A stretch of 64,000 nucleotides of DNA from Chamaelirium japonicum. Taxonomy: Eukaryota; Streptophyta; Magnoliopsida; Liliales; Melanthiaceae. Below the pieces are notes generated by a model. It worked only from the letters and a program-made list of their open reading frames with translations, made no database searches and was not told where the DNA came from. How positions within the stretch are numbered: position 1 is the stretch's first letter; each line of letters begins with the position of its first letter. This document shows positions 36,850 through 49,729 of the stretch, piece by piece. Location: NCBI GenBank assembly GCA_947650365.1, contig OX393549.1, forward strand, positions 90,986,111-91,050,110, read 5' to 3'. Both the position numbers and the translations under genes were made by a program.

Positions 36850-37242
36850 CCCAAGAACTGAAGCTGTATTTGCGAGGGCGTCAGCGATTCAATTGTCGGA
36901 TCGAGGGATCTTCTTGAATTCGACCTCCTGGAAGTATTCAGATAGCTTCTGCACCATGGTCAAGTACTGCTGCATCCTGCTGTCCTTGGCTTCGTACTGC
37001 CCCTCGATCTGCCTGACGATAAGCTGAGAGTCGCTATGAATTATTATCTACTTGATTGATAAGCTCAAGGCTATCTCCATACCGGCAAGGATTGCTTCGT
37101 ACTCGGCCTTATTTTTTATGGCTGGAAAACCGAGCATGATGGATCGTTGAATCTTGTGCAGGTCAGGGGAGATAAGTAATATTCCGATTCCACAGCCTGT
37201 TGAGCTTGAGGCCCCAATGGTGTAAAGGTTCCAACCGACCAA
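36850..37242 (-). pseudogene. Tat-2 second (archaeal-type) RNase H
   Basis: Minus-strand text like WNLYTIGASSSTGCGIGILL then NKAEYEAILAGMEIALSL matches the extra RNase H domain (the VDGASS...NEAEYEAL pattern) that Tat-lineage elements carry after their own RNase H. This supports the Tat assignment. It is degraded. Confidence 0.75.
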
Positions 37243-37275
37243 TAGGTGGCTAGGAAGCGTGTGAAGCTTTGCGGG

Positions 37276-37700
37276 TTAGCCTCTCATGTCATCATCCAAT
37301 TCGAGGTCAAGATCTTGACATAGGCCGACTGGGTCTTCAACTGGGATGTCGGTGAGGAAGTCTATTAGCGCCTGCCCCTTGATCGAGACTCGGGGCTCGA
37401 AGAGTACTCCCAATGAGCTCATCTCTGTTACCCACTTGGCCATCCTCTCGATGCGATCGGACCGATCGAGGATATCCTTGAGGGGATGTTCTATGGTGAC
37501 TGTGATTTGATGAGCGACAAAGTATGGCCTTAGCCTTCGCGTTGCCATGAGCAGAGCTAAAACTACCTTCTCGACCCTTGAGTATCTCATCTCTGCTGGA
37601 AGTAGAGCATGGCTAGTGTAGTAGATTGGGCTTGAGCCCGTCTCTTCGGCTTACAAGCACCGCACCGGTGGCTTGCTCAGAGACTAATAGGTAGACCCAT
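37276..37700 (-). pseudogene. Tat-2 RNase H (gypsy type)
   Basis: MRYSRVEKVVLALLMATRRL, RPYFVAHQITVTIEHPLKDI and MAKWVTEMSSLGVLFEPR are typical of the gypsy RNase H/connection region after reverse transcriptase. Confidence 0.8.
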
Positions 37701-38770
37701 AGGGGTTCCCCTAGCATGGGAGCTACCAATACCGGTGGCTGGACAAGGTAAGCCTTAATGTTTGGAAGGCTTCTTCGCAGGAGCTATACCATTTAGAGTT
37801 ACTACCCTTCCGGAGCCTCTCGAAGAAAGGCTTGCATCTGTCAGAGTGCTTGGATATGAAGCGATTCAGTGCTGCTAGACGACCGGTGAGTCGTCTGACC
37901 TCCTGTTCATTAGTTGGTGATGGCATCTCCTGGATGGCTCTAATCTAGTCCGGATTGGCATCGATCCCTCTTTGCATGATGAGGAATCCAAGAAACTTTT
38001 CGGATTTTACACCGAAGGCACACTTTGCAGGGTTGAGCTTCATCCGGTAGTACCGCAGGATATTGAATGTTTCCTCCAGGTCCTTGAGGTGATCTTCTCT
38101 TCTTCGGCTTTTGGTGAGTAGGTCGTCTATATAGACTTTCACATTCCAGCCAATTTGCTTCTCGAACATCTTTGTGACGAGTCATTGATATGTTAAGCCT
38201 ACTTTCTTGAGGCTGAAAGGCATCACATTGTAGCAATAGAGCTTAAGATCCGTCACAAAGCACGTTTTCTCCTGATCGTCCTTGTGTAGTGAAATTTGAT
38301 TGTATCCGGAGTATCCATCTAAAAAGGACAGTAGTTTATGCCCTGCTGTGAAATTGACAAGTCAATCGATCTGTGGTAACGGGAAGGGATCTTTTGGGCA
38401 GGCCTTATTGAGATTAGTGAAGTCAATACAGACCCTGGTCTTCCCATTCTTCTTTGGCACAGTGACGACATTGGAGATCCAAGTGGGGTACTTGGCTTCT
38501 TTAATGAAGTTGGCCTAAAGAAGCTTGGCAACTTCTTCCCGGACTGCAACAGCTCGTTCCGGCTATATGATTCTTGGCTTTTGTTGGATGGCGACGGCTC
38601 CCTCTTTGACATTTAGCCAGTGGCAAGCGACCTTAGGGTCGATGCCTGGCATATCTTCGAAGCTCCAAGCAAATATGTCAATGTTGACTCGGAGAAAGGT
38701 TGTCATATACTTCGCCTCTTCCTTGGACAAGTCAGCCCTGATGTATGTTTCACGCGGCTACCCACCTCCC
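37700..38770 (-). pseudogene. Tat-2 reverse transcriptase
   Basis: Minus-strand text includes the catalytic-box-like VKVYIDDLLTKSRR, then LNPAKCAFGVKSEKFLGFLI and VRRLTGRLAALNRFISKHSD. The upstream finger and palm region can be recognised to about 38770. It copies element RNA into DNA in intact relatives. It is broken. Confidence 0.85.
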
Positions 38771-38989
38771 CCAATCTCCACCTTGACGATGGGCTCGATC
38801 GAGGGTGAGTCATCCCACTCTTGCAACGGTGGAACTGGAAGAGCTGGGTCTTTCGGTATTTGCTATTGCTTCGAGGTGCCGGCCTCATTGGCCGACCTCT
38901 TGGATGGAAGTATGGATCGTGCTATTTATTTGGTGACGACAACTTCACAGGATTTGCGGGTCGCCTGATTCCCTCTGATTCATCTGATG

Positions 38990-39420
38990 CCTTAATTGGT
39001 GGGAAACTTGAGGAGCTGGTGGTAGGAAGAGGATACTCCCCCAAGTCGATGCAGGAAGGGCCTTCCCAGGATGATATTATAGCTCGATGTACCGACACAT
39101 ATGGCAAATCGAGTGGAGACTCGAGTCTTCTCCATTAATTCAACAGTAAGTTTAGCCTCACCAAGGACTTTGCCTTCACCCCCATCGAAGCTGGTGATGA
39201 TCAGAGGCAGATGCTCGAGACTCTCAGCTCCGTGGCCAAGGCTTGAGAAACAATTGCTGAACATGATATCCACGGAGCAACCGGTGTCGATCAGAATCCG
39301 ATTGACCGGTACTCCATCGACTTTGAGCTACAGGATGAGCGGGTCCTGGTGTGGTAGGAGTACTCCCTCCAGATCACGAGGTGTGAAGATAATCGCTGGC
39401 CAGGGCAGCCCGGGCTAAGG
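38990..39420 (-). pseudogene. Tat-2 protease region
   Basis: Minus-strand text includes an aspartyl protease-like DTGCSVDIMFSN, then LGEAKLTVELMEKTRVSTRF and YNIILGRPFLHRLG, as in Tat and Athila proteases. It lies between gag and reverse transcriptase as expected. Confidence 0.75.
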
Positions 39421-39593
39421 CTGCTCGACCCAAGTTTCTTGCGCATTGGATGCCCGGCGGACGTTGTGAATTCTCCTTTCGAGGCGTTCCACTTCTTTGC
39501 CAGAGGTGCTTGTCGATGTAAGTGTCCATGAACAACATTCGCTCAGAGGCTCCTGCCCCCATGTATCATGTTGACTTCCTTCCGCTTCTGCTA

Positions 39594-41000
39594 CTACCTT
39601 TTTTTCTCTTGCCTTGGTTCTTTATTGGCGATATAGCCATCAAGTCGCCCTTCTTGGACCAAGTCTTCGATGTGGTGCTTCAGCCGCCAGCAGGTTGACG
39701 TCGGGTACCCGTGGCTGTGATGGAATTCGCAGTAGACAGTCGTATCCTTGGTATGCTCCGAGTTTGGAGGGAGTGGTTTCGGCCACTTGCAGAATGGCTC
39801 ATTCTGGAGGTAGGCGAATATATCTTCGATTGAGGTGTTCAGCTCGGTGAACACCCTCTGCTCCCTCGTAGCTCTCCTCTTCCCTGCTGGAGGGACTTTT
39901 GGTTCCTCATTTTGCCTCTTGGTCGGTTTCTTCTTGTCGGATGCCGCATTGGCATGCTTCTTGTAGCGTGTATCCCTCAGAGCTTCATCAGCCTTCCTGT
40001 GTCGAGAGTCGCGAGGTTCACGTGGCTCACGTAACTTTCTAGCCCACTGGTTGTCCTCCACATCTATCTCTCGCTGCACACGTTTGAACATCGCCTCCAA
40101 ATAGCTCGGAAGATGTCGGATAAAATCAGTGTAGACTTGGAGTTCCGGCCGGATGGCATTTTGGAATGCCAATATAATGGCCTCCTCATTCTGGTAACGG
40201 CCAGTGAGCTCAGAATACTCATTGCGAAACCTGGTTGTGAAGCTCCTTAGGGATTTGTCGGAGCCCATCTTTAGCCGGTAAAGAGTATCCAGCTTCTTTT
40301 CTGGCTTCATGTTAAGCCGATAATGATCCATGAAGAGTTTCACCAGTTCTTCGAAAGTAACCACCGCTCCGGTGCGCAATGTGTGGTACCAATCGAGGAA
40401 AGGCCCCTCGAGGCTTCCCGCAAACATACGGCAAAGAACATGGTTCTCATACTCGTATGGCATCAGGGCCTGCTTGTAGGCTAGGATGTGGAGAGCAGGG
40501 TCCCTCTTGATGCAATTGAACATGGGTAGACTTGGTGTTCACCAACCCACAGGGAAAGTGGTTGTGAGCACCTCGGGATGAAGAGGCCTCACTGAGGCGA
40601 TTAGTAGCCTGCGATCTTGATGGTGGCATCCCACATCTGTGGTTTGCCTTCGTCGGTTGAGTAGCTCACGTGCATCTGGCATTCTTGCATGCGAGTGAAT
40701 GGGGCATCTAGTGGATCTTGTTGATTCAGGTGACCTCTCTTGACGGTGGCTTGGAGCGCCATCGATGTCAAGACGATCCCACACCATTTGTTTAGGTGCT
40801 TGCATGGATGCCTGACGCTTTTCGGTATGAACCCTCCTTGGTTCTTCGAGGTGATGACTCACAGCTGGGCGAGTCTTCAATGGGCCTTCAGTCGCGGCGG
40901 GAAAGTTATGGATCATAACTCCCGCCCTCTCAGCTACCTTCTTCAAGGAGTCTCTCTCTTGTTCAAGGGCCGCATTCTTCTTGAGGAGATTTAGCAGCTG
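39594..41000 (-). pseudogene. Tat-2 gag
   Basis: The best-preserved block is 39594-40523. It has RMFAGSLEGPFLDWYHTLRT, TFEELVKLFMDHYRLNMK and SLRSFTTRFRNEYSELTGRY, the retrotransposon gag (capsid) domain. A basic tail and YCEFHHSHGYPTSTCWRLKH, a zinc-knuckle-like stretch, follow. The N-terminal part (to about 41000) is degraded. Confidence 0.85.
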
Positions 41001-41372
41001 GAAGTCAGTAGCCGAGATCTCGTATGTAGCCTGAGGCTCGCTCCCTTGAATAGCGTGTTCTTTGCCAGATCGACGCCTCGGGGATGACGGGTCCCGCCGA
41101 TTGCTGTGCCCTTCTGGATGGCTGCCTTGCGGCCCCAGCCGCTCCCGAATATTTATTCAGTTAGTTGCAACCGAGACTTCTTGTTCTTCTTCGATTAGCA
41201 CATTATTTGTTCGTTCAGCACCCGCCTTTGGTGGGTTGGTGCTGGCCTTCACCATCGAGCGTGTTGATGTCAGCGTGATGAAGGCATTGAGGTTGATTTA
41301 GAGGAGGACTTGTGGCTCGTCACCACAAGTTGAATAGGAGTCCGTAGAGGTGTGGGCAAGACCTCTATCGAT

Positions 41373-41390
41373 ATCCCACAGACAGCACCA
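41373..41390 (-). other. Primer binding site of Tat-2
   Basis: On the minus strand TGGTGCTGTCTGTGGGAT starts 6 bp inside the 5' LTR. It resembles the TGGCGCCGTCTGTGGGA-type site common in plant Tat elements. I do not assign the tRNA. Confidence 0.65.
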
Positions 41391-41395
41391 AAGAT

Positions 41396-42004
41396 TATGG
41401 GGGATATTTTTGAGCCACCTTGATCAGGAATCTCGCCCCACAGCCTTGATTGAATATTGATGGTTTTTAAAGTTAGAGAGATAGGAGAGTAGATAGAGAG
41501 AGTAGAGAGTGATGACATAAGGATTGGTGACGGAGTTCGGTCTTACGATCTACGCCTCCGGGCGTGAGGTCACCTGATCTTCACTATAATATGAGTAAGA
41601 AGGGGGAAGCATTCTCTCGACAGGCCGAGAGAAGCTTTGTACAGTGGGGTTGCACGGGGCAACTAGAAGAGAATAGGAAGTGGACAATTGAGCTCTAGCA
41701 CTTGCTCTGAAATCCTCCTCCTTTGATCGAATGATCAGCCTCCTTTCTGAATGCCTTGGGGATCCTTTTATAGCATAGGCATGTGCCCAATATGGCAGTG
41801 ATGATGTGGCGGTGATGATGTGGCACTAGTTCTAGGCCTCCTTGCTGGGCCCTTATTGGGCCGTTGTGCGGGCCCAATAAGGGGAAGGGCTTGATATGTG
41901 GGCCCTGCAGAGTGGGTCCACGAGCTCAGATGGGCTTACCCACTTGGGCCGTTGCACGGGACTATGCCGCTCTGATCCAGTCCGATACAATTTTTGCACC
42001 CACA
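41396..42004 (-). repeat. 5' LTR of Tat-2
   Basis: 609 bp. On minus it starts TGTGGGTGCAAAAATTG and ends ATCCCCCATA. The TATA box (TATAAAA) is at 41772-41766. It pairs with 28589-29199. Confidence 0.93.
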
Positions 42005-42009
42005 GTAGT

Positions 42010-42908
42010 TGGGCCCATATTTTTTAATGGTGTTACTTTATAAGAGTTTAGCTTGTGTTTGGTTTGTCCTTAAGAGAGAAAGAAAATAATCTTAACCTAA
42101 TAGTCTTATGATCTAAGTTTTACAGCTTAAATGTAGTACAAATTTCTAAAATTTCATTAAGATACTTATAGGGGTCCTTATCACTAATTCCTGTTAAAAT
42201 ATGGTAATATTTTGATGATGCTAGACTTAATTTCATAGTGGTTTGTATTGTTAGAAGGTAATTCAATATAGGTGAATGAAGTATAATGTGTGGGAGTATA
42301 ATACTCTTTAAGTTTCTTGAATGGATTTTCTTTAATGTTAATCATCTCTAATTTCTAAGGTCAGTTTCTGGGTCTAAAAGAATGGAGTTCGGATTTAAAT
42401 TATGGATACTAAGCAAGCAAAGTAAAAAAAAAAAACAAAAATAAAAGAGAATTGATATTATGATAATTAATTCCTATGCACGTAAATTTTAAGCAAAGAA
42501 AAGAAACTAATTTTTTTAAAAAAATAACTACAAAAATCTAATTATCAAAACACTTTTTTTAAAAAAACTAATTAAAAAATTAATTTTTTTAAAGTTATTT
42601 TTTCAATGTAAACTAGAAAGTAAGGTGAACTACAAGCAAAAAGAAGGAAAGAACAATAATTCTTGATTAGTGATACCAACCGCACTCATGAGCCTAAAGC
42701 TCAAGCTTAGTATATAAGGTTGGCGGCCACAAATCCATAGTCACCATTAGAGTCCTTAGTTCCATGCAAAAGTTCTAATAAAGTAAACACAAAAGATTCA
42801 CAAAGAGAAGTAAAGAAGAGAGATCATAAATTATAAATCGAAATAAAAATTATCTTCTGAGTTCTAGCTACCGTCATGGCAATCCCTGACAACTGCGCTA
42901 AAAATTTA
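42010..42908 (-). pseudogene. Athila-like leader and gag start
   Basis: The minus strand from 42908 reads TAGCGCAGTTGTCAGGGA (about 42900-42883), a decayed form of the Asp-tRNA-type primer site (TGGCGCCGTTG...GGGGA) used by Athila elements. The leader follows, then gag text ending at the Tat-2 insertion point (the WAQLQ codons next to 42010). AT-rich runs lie at 42425-42600. Confidence 0.6.
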
Positions 42909-44409
42909 TGATCACTTCATACCATATTTAGTCGATTTGGTTGTAATTATAGCGTTAAATATCGGTATCATCCTCTGGGATTGTACAATGACTAACTAAA
43001 TTCAGACTATAGTTTTTAGATCGATTTTAAAAGAATGATTTGGTTTTATTAAACTAAATAAAGTAAGCAATGGCAAAAAGAGATTAAGGTGGGATGAGGT
43101 ATCAATTAGAGGTCTAGGGCGGCAAATCCACCACTAGTCTAGCAACTAAGTTATTCATGCCAATTTTCGGGTTTAGTTTCTTATATGGATTCGACCCATC
43201 ACGACTATAAGTCGTGATAGTGTCACTGAAAGATTCTATAATCGTATCAATAGGATATGTCATCTTTGGTTGGCACGACCCGTTCTTCTAGGTACAAATC
43301 GTCTTACCAAGGCATGACTAATCCAAAGATACAATTAAAGAAGATCATACAAGAACATCAATGGCATGGACCATAAATCTCCGGTTGGCACGATCCGTCC
43401 TTCTGGACACAAATCATCTTCTCAAGGCATGATCCATCTAAAGATTTATTTATGAGTAGATTAATACCTTGCATGATAATCATAGGGTACAAACGTAGAA
43501 GATAAACTACGATGAGTATTATAAATGCATCGATGATATGGACCATCTTTGGTTAGCACATCCGTCCTCCTAGACACGAGTCATTTTTCCTAAGCATGAT
43601 CCATCTAAAGGTATAGCACAATCCCTTGAATAGTAGTCATAGATTAACCCACGATACATGTAATCTAGATAGGAACAATTATTACGAAAGCAAAATAATT
43701 AATATCATAGATTAACTAAAACGATTCATTGTTCATTACAAACCATGCAATAATTCATAGAAGAAAGCTTAATACCCTAAAAAGTTATGCAAAACATATT
43801 TTACTAGGTTAGGGTTTTATCGAAACCCTAGAGGAGGCCTTTAGCCGAGCATAGCGACGATGACGACTTCGATCCTCCTCTCCACAACAGCTTTTGGGCT
43901 CCAAAAGATGTGTTTGATGGCCCCAAAATGCCTATTTATAGGGTGGGGATTGTCCTAGCGTTTCCCCAATAGAAGCTTCATCTAAATAAGCAAGCAAACA
44001 TGCTCCCATTGCTATCTAGCTCGGCTGGCTTGGTCTGATCGATCGGGCTTCGGCTCCGATTGATTGGAAGTGCACTTTTTACTATTTTCTGCACCGTGGT
44101 GCTAATTTATTTTCGCCATAACTTCTGACTCGGTTGTCGGAATTAGGCGTTCTTGGGATTGTTTCAAAGCTCTCGATGAACCTGATGTTTCTATGACATT
44201 ATTTCATCCAACCAGAGATCCGAAGTTAACTATCAAATGGATTTTCTCTTTGCTTCTTCTCTAATTTGCTCTATTTGAGCCGTTTTTCGTGTAGTGGCTT
44301 GATTTTCTACAAATTAGGCATACACATATAAGAGCACTAATAATAGTATGAAAGAGGGTGATAAAACATAGGTTTAGGGGTATAAATAGATACATTTATA
44401 CACCGATCA
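42909..44409 (-). repeat. Athila-like 5' LTR (right)
   Basis: 1501 bp, plus-strand edges TGATCACTT and CCGATCA. It is the partner of 22442-24489 and lacks the 520-bp insertion. It contains the same three diverged ATGATCCATC/TTGGCACGATCC blocks. Confidence 0.85.
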
Positions 44410-44449
44410 TGTGCGAATTTGATTTTGATCTGATATGAAAATTTTCGCA

Positions 44450-45060
44450 TCCCGACTTTTTGCCGGATAGTCAGAACACTAATTCCTACGCCATCATTAT
44501 AGTGGTGAAAACATACTTCCGTCGTGCGCTCGGACCAACACCCACCAAACCTAATGAGTCTACCATAATCACGGAGAAGGCTAATTATGAGAGGTGGGAG
44601 AGGTCTAATTTGATAAGTTTTATGGTAATGAAACATTCCATTCCAGAAGCCATGAGGGGAGCTATGCCTGAATAAGAGAATACAAAATAGTTACTTACTG
44701 AGGTAATGAACAGGTTTACCAAATTGGATAAGGTTGATGCCAGTACGTATCTTTACAAGCTGGTCAATATGCGCTACACTGGAATGGAAAATATAAGGGG
44801 GTACATTATGAAGATGTCTAACTTGGTTTCCAAGCTAAGGGCACTTAAGTTAGAGTTCTCTGAAGAGATTCTGGTGCACCTTATCGTGATCTCTCTATTT
44901 GCACAGTTTACTTCTTTTAAGATAAATTATAATACTCAAAAAAAAAAAAATTAGAGTCTCGCTAAGCTCATAAGTCATTGTGTGCAAGAGGAAGAGAGAA
45001 TGAAACATGTGAAGATAGAAAATGCTCATTTGGCTTCTCACTTCTAAGGCATTACTGCTG
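44450..45060 (+). pseudogene. Copia gag remains
   Basis: It reads NYERWERSNLISFMVMKHSI, LVNMRYTGMENIRGYIMKMS and LKLEFSEEILVHLIVISL, then FTSFKINYNTQKK. This is the copia gag pattern (UBN2 domain). It lies directly beyond the Athila LTR. Confidence 0.75.
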
Positions 45061-46384
45061 TAGATGTATAAAAATAAACGAGCATGTGGCAACACCTTAT
45101 GAGAGAACATAAATCAAGATGAAAGAAGAAATCAGCAGGGCATTTATAAAATTACCAGTGCATACATTCCTGACTAATGAATACATGATAACTGGATATA
45201 CAAAGAGATAGCTCCAGATACCGATGGAAGAAGTATGCATGGTGCAGCACACATATGAGGAAGAAATTATAGATAGCAAGAAGTGTTAGGAAATGCAAAT
45301 ACCTATTGTAAACTTTAAACAATAATAACTTTGTGCTTAGTGGTGCGATTTCTAACCGTGAACCAATTCAGAAAGTTCGTGAAGGGATTTATGTCATGTT
45401 AAAAGTTTCGTCGCTAGGCATGATTTTTTACCCCAAAAAAAGTTATTTTGATGGTGTTAGGCCAATTTTTTCAGGTTTTAAGTGATTCTATAGTAGGAAT
45501 GCTACCACGGGAGATGAAAAATAATCATTATATTACAAAGAAAAATGCCTAAGAAAGAAGAATGAGCAATGATATATTCGATGGAAGAACCTATTTCAGA
45601 GATCACAAGTTTACGATTCCTGTGAAACCAGGAATATAGAGAATCAAGTAACATAAGAGGAATATTGGCAGTAATCTACATAACTATTCTTATGGCAATG
45701 TCTGTACGAATTAAGAAGTATGATCAACAATGCTTATATATTTGAGCTAAGTGAAGCTTCTCCAAGGAGATTCACTGTAGTTTGATAAAACTTCTATAAT
45801 AAGATTTAATAGAGCGTCTTGGCAGTTAAGATTTGATAGCCTGACAAGCAAGTGGAAAGAAACAGTTACAAAATAATAATGACATAGATAACAAAAATAT
45901 AACTAAATGATAGCTGTATCGTTTCTTCAACGATGTTCACTAAAGAAGCCAATTGGAGAGGACGACGGTGTGAGGAAGATAACGACGTGACAAATATATA
46001 GCTGCTTTGACCACCAGAGCCGATAAATAGGCGATTATGGTTTCATTCTAAGGGGAAGAAAGGAGGATGAGGAATCATGTTGTAATGAATCCTAAGAATA
46101 GTGAGGGAGCAAAGAGAAAAGTGCGATGAAGGAATAACGTGATAGTGAAAGAAGCTGTCGTAGTCTCCGATCTATCAATCTGTAACTTTTTATTCATGAT
46201 TTGTTAATGGATTCCTCTCGACCATCGCCCATGGTTTTCCCTCTCTTTTTAGGAGAGAGTTTTCATGTAAAATCTTTGGGCTGTGTTGTGCTTTCTTTTA
46301 GTCTTTGTTGATCATGTTAGATTGTAGGCATAATCACCTGGTTGATCATTTCTACATCAGTCCATCACAATCTTAGTTGATATT
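45061..46384. other. Unassigned 1.3-kb stretch
   Basis: No gene is recognised. From about 46195 to 46300 text with a long TTTTAGGAGAGAGTTTTCAT-like block resembles copia R-U5 sequence, so an LTR piece may be buried here. Confidence 0.3.
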
Positions 46385-49300
46385 TATTGAGCCACAAGTG
46401 TTATAACAATCCTTAAAGAGTCTTTTAAAAATATTGGAGAGAAAATCTCTTTATAGTCAATGCCATATTTTGAGTGAACCCTTTTGCAACAAGACGTGTC
46501 TTTGATCGTTCGATTTTGCCTTTAGAATCCCACGTTGTTTTAAATATCCATTTACAAACAATCAATTTCTTACCTTTAGGCAAATCTACTAGATCCCAAA
46601 CGTCATTAGCCTTTAAGAATTTCAACTCATCTATCATGGCATTTGACCATTTAGTGGAGTGAGCACTGAGTTTTGCTTGATTAAATGATGTAGATTATCT
46701 TCTAGTCCTATATCAAACTCGTGCTCCCTGAGATAGACTATATAGTCATCTGAAATATCATATTTTCTCTCCCTATTTGATCTATTTAATGGTACTTGCA
46801 GTTGAGGCTGTTCAGGTTCCATCTCAACAATAGAAGTCAATTTAAGAACATCTGGGTAAGCTATATATGTACCCTGTAAGGGTATAGTTGTATCTGTATC
46901 CAGAAAAGAAATAATAATTTCACAACTTTCAATATTTGACATAGGAATGACAACATGTTCTTCTTCAAAGGTAAACTATTAAGTGGTTGACTCCTACTAC
47001 TCACAACATCCTCAATAAATTGGACATTATCTGTCTCAATTAGGTTGTGTGTGGAAAGGTAATAAAACGTAAAGCTTCAGGATCTCTCAATGAACCCAAC
47101 AAAGTAGCAACTAATTGTCTTAGAGTCCATCTTTTTTCATTTATCCTATAAGGCCGAGCTCCAGCTGGATAACCCCAAATATAAAAATGCCAAATACTGG
47201 GAAGTTTTTCAATCCATAACTTGTATGGGGTTTTAGGTACAGTTTTACTAAGCATCTATTGAGATTGCAAATGCAATTTTCAGGGAATCACCCCACAATG
47301 ACTCTGGTAAGGAAGCATAAGTAATCATACTCCTATCCATGTCCGTTAAGGTGAGGTTACACTTCTCAACAATACCATTTTGATGAGGTGTCCCTAGCAT
47401 GGTGTACTGAGGGACAGTGCCATACTCTCCTAAAGATTTTGCAAATGGTCCTGGATATTCACTTGATCCATTGTATTTGTCATAGTACTTAATTACCACC
47501 ATAGTCAGATCTGAAGGCTTTAATTTTTTTATTTAGTTGATTTCCAACTTCAGCCTTAAAGATTTTAAATACATCAAGTTATTGTGATTTCTTATGGATT
47601 AATTATAGGTAAATCTATTAGATCCCAAATATTATTAGCCTTTAAGGTTTTCAAGTCATCTATCATGGTATTTGACCATTTAGTGTAGTGAGCACTGAGT
47701 TTGGTTTGAGTAAATAATATTAGATCATTTTCTAGTCCTATATCAAACTTAAGCTCCCTGAGATAGACTATATAGTCATTTGAAATATTATCTCATCTCC
47801 ATATTTGACCTCCTTAATAGTACTTGCGATTGAAACTGTTCAGGTTCCATCTCAACAATAGGAGCCAACTCAAGAATATCTAGGTAAGTTGTATCTGCAC
47901 CCTATAAAGGTATAGCTATATCTGCACCTTGTAAAAAAATAATAATTTCACAACTCTCAATATTTATCATAGGAATGACAACATGTTCTTCTTCAAAGGT
48001 AAAATATCTAAGTGGTTGACTCCCACTACTTCCAATATCCTCAATAAATTTGGTATTATTTGTCTCAATTAGGTTGTGTGTGGAAAGGAAATAAAATGTA
48101 AAGCCTCTAGATCTCTCAAAGTACCTAACAAAGTAGCAACTAATTGTCCTAGAGTTATTTTTCTTTCATGTAGCCTATAAGACCGAGCTTCAGCTGGACA
48201 ACCCTAAATAAAAAAATACCGAATATTGAAAAATTTCCCAATCCATAACTCATATAGGGTTTTAGGTACAATTTTATTGAGCATCTATTAAGATTGAAAA
48301 TGCAGTTTCCAGGGCTTCACCCCACAATGACTTATGACTTTGTAAGAAAGTATAAGCAATCATACTCTTAACCATGTCTGTTAAGGTATGGTTACGCCGC
48401 TTAACAACACCATTTTGACGAGGTATCCCTAGCATGGTGTCCCAAGGGACGATGCCATACTCTTCTAAAAATTTAGCAAATGGTCCTGGGTATTGACTTG
48501 ATCCGTCATATTTGTCATAATACTTACCATCATAGTCAGATATGAAGGCTTTAAATGATTTCAACTTTAGCCTTAAAGATTTTAAATGCATTCAGTGATT
48601 GGGATTAATTAGAGGTACAAATAATATGAATAATAAAGATCTATAAACATTCCAAGAAGCTATAGGTAATGGACCACCGATGTCTGTATGAATCATCTCT
48701 AAGACGCCTAAACTCCTTTTGATATCAAACTTTCTTATATTTGTTTGTTGCCCCAATATACAATCCGTACAGATTGCAAGGTCTGAATAGTCTAAAGGGC
48801 CTAGAACTCCATTTAATACAAGCCTTTTGACTCTCATTTTCGAGACATGTTCTAGACACCTATACCATAAACTATATGAATTCTCATTAATTAATATTCA
48901 CTTAGAGCCACTTTCATTTATTTATAAAGATTCATTCGATATAAAATACGAGAGATTTAAGTCTAATTTATACAGGCCACCAATTAAAAAGCCAATACCC
49001 ATAATTTGGAAGTCAAAAAAGACTAAACATTTCATTCCCAATTATAACTGTAAAATCGGATCTGTCTAATAATGGAATTGAAATTAAATTTTGTCTAAAT
49101 GACAGCACATACATAGCCTCTTCCAAATATAACCAAATTCTAATTTAAGCCTAAATGCATCAATCCCTTCGATAGCTGCTTCATTTCCATATCCCATATA
49201 GATGAAATATTCAGCTTTTTGGGCATTCTGCATGGCAGGAACCTCTACATTGAATTACTTATGTAAATAGTTGCACCCAATATCTATCCACCAAGTTTTA

Positions 49301-49470
49301 GGTGACACTCTAGTTAAGTTTATTGTAGAACAAACAAACAAATGAGACTTTACCCTCTTTGTGAACCATTTCAGGTATTTGATGCAGTCCTTCTTTACAT
49401 GACCTATTTTCTGGTAAAAGAAGCAAAAGATAACTTTACCCTTCTTCCCTTGCACTTTTACCACTGAATG
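46385..49470 (-). pseudogene. Copia zinc knuckle, integrase and early reverse transcriptase
   Basis: On the minus strand from the right: CFFYQKIGHVKKDCIKYLKW (CCHC knuckle, 49464-49255), TDCILGQQTNIRKFDIKRSL and HTDIGGPL (integrase entry), DTMLGIPRQNGVVKRRNHTL (integrase core, 48591-48274 and again 47502-47248), then KANDVWDLVDLPKGKKLIVC and RLVAKGFTQ (early reverse transcriptase, 46637). A segment is present twice (46575-47510 and 47605-48555). There are many breaks. Confidence 0.8.
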
Positions 49471-49729
49471 ACCAGCAATTGTGTTGCAATATTATTCCCT
49501 TTAATGGGGATATTCAGGAAAATATATATATGCTGCAACCAGAAGGTTTTGAGTCAAAGGGATCAAAACATCTGGTTTGCAAATGACAGGAATCTATTTA
49601 TGGTTTGAAGTAGGCATCCTGTTAATGGTACCTAAAGTATGATCAAGTCATTTTTTATTTTAGTTTTAAAAAAAAATATTATTGATCAATGAATTTCTCA
49701 TAAGATTAAAGAAAGTAAAGTTTTTTTTT

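Larger units (their letters stand above)
28589..42004 (-). mobile_element. Nearly whole Tat-lineage element (Tat-2)
   Basis: This 13.4-kb minus-strand element has LTRs at 41396-42004 (5') and 28589-29199 (3'), flanked by the perfect 5-bp duplication GTAGT (28584-28588 and 42005-42009). On the minus strand the order is primer site, gag, protease, reverse transcriptase, RNase H, a second RNase H, integrase, non-coding repeats, antisense ORF (plus strand), two tandem arrays, polypurine tract. All expected parts of a Tat element are present, but coding parts have several breaks. By eye, about 18 of 195 sampled LTR sites differ, so it is of moderate age. It sits inside the gag of the Athila-like element. 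Confidence 0.93.
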
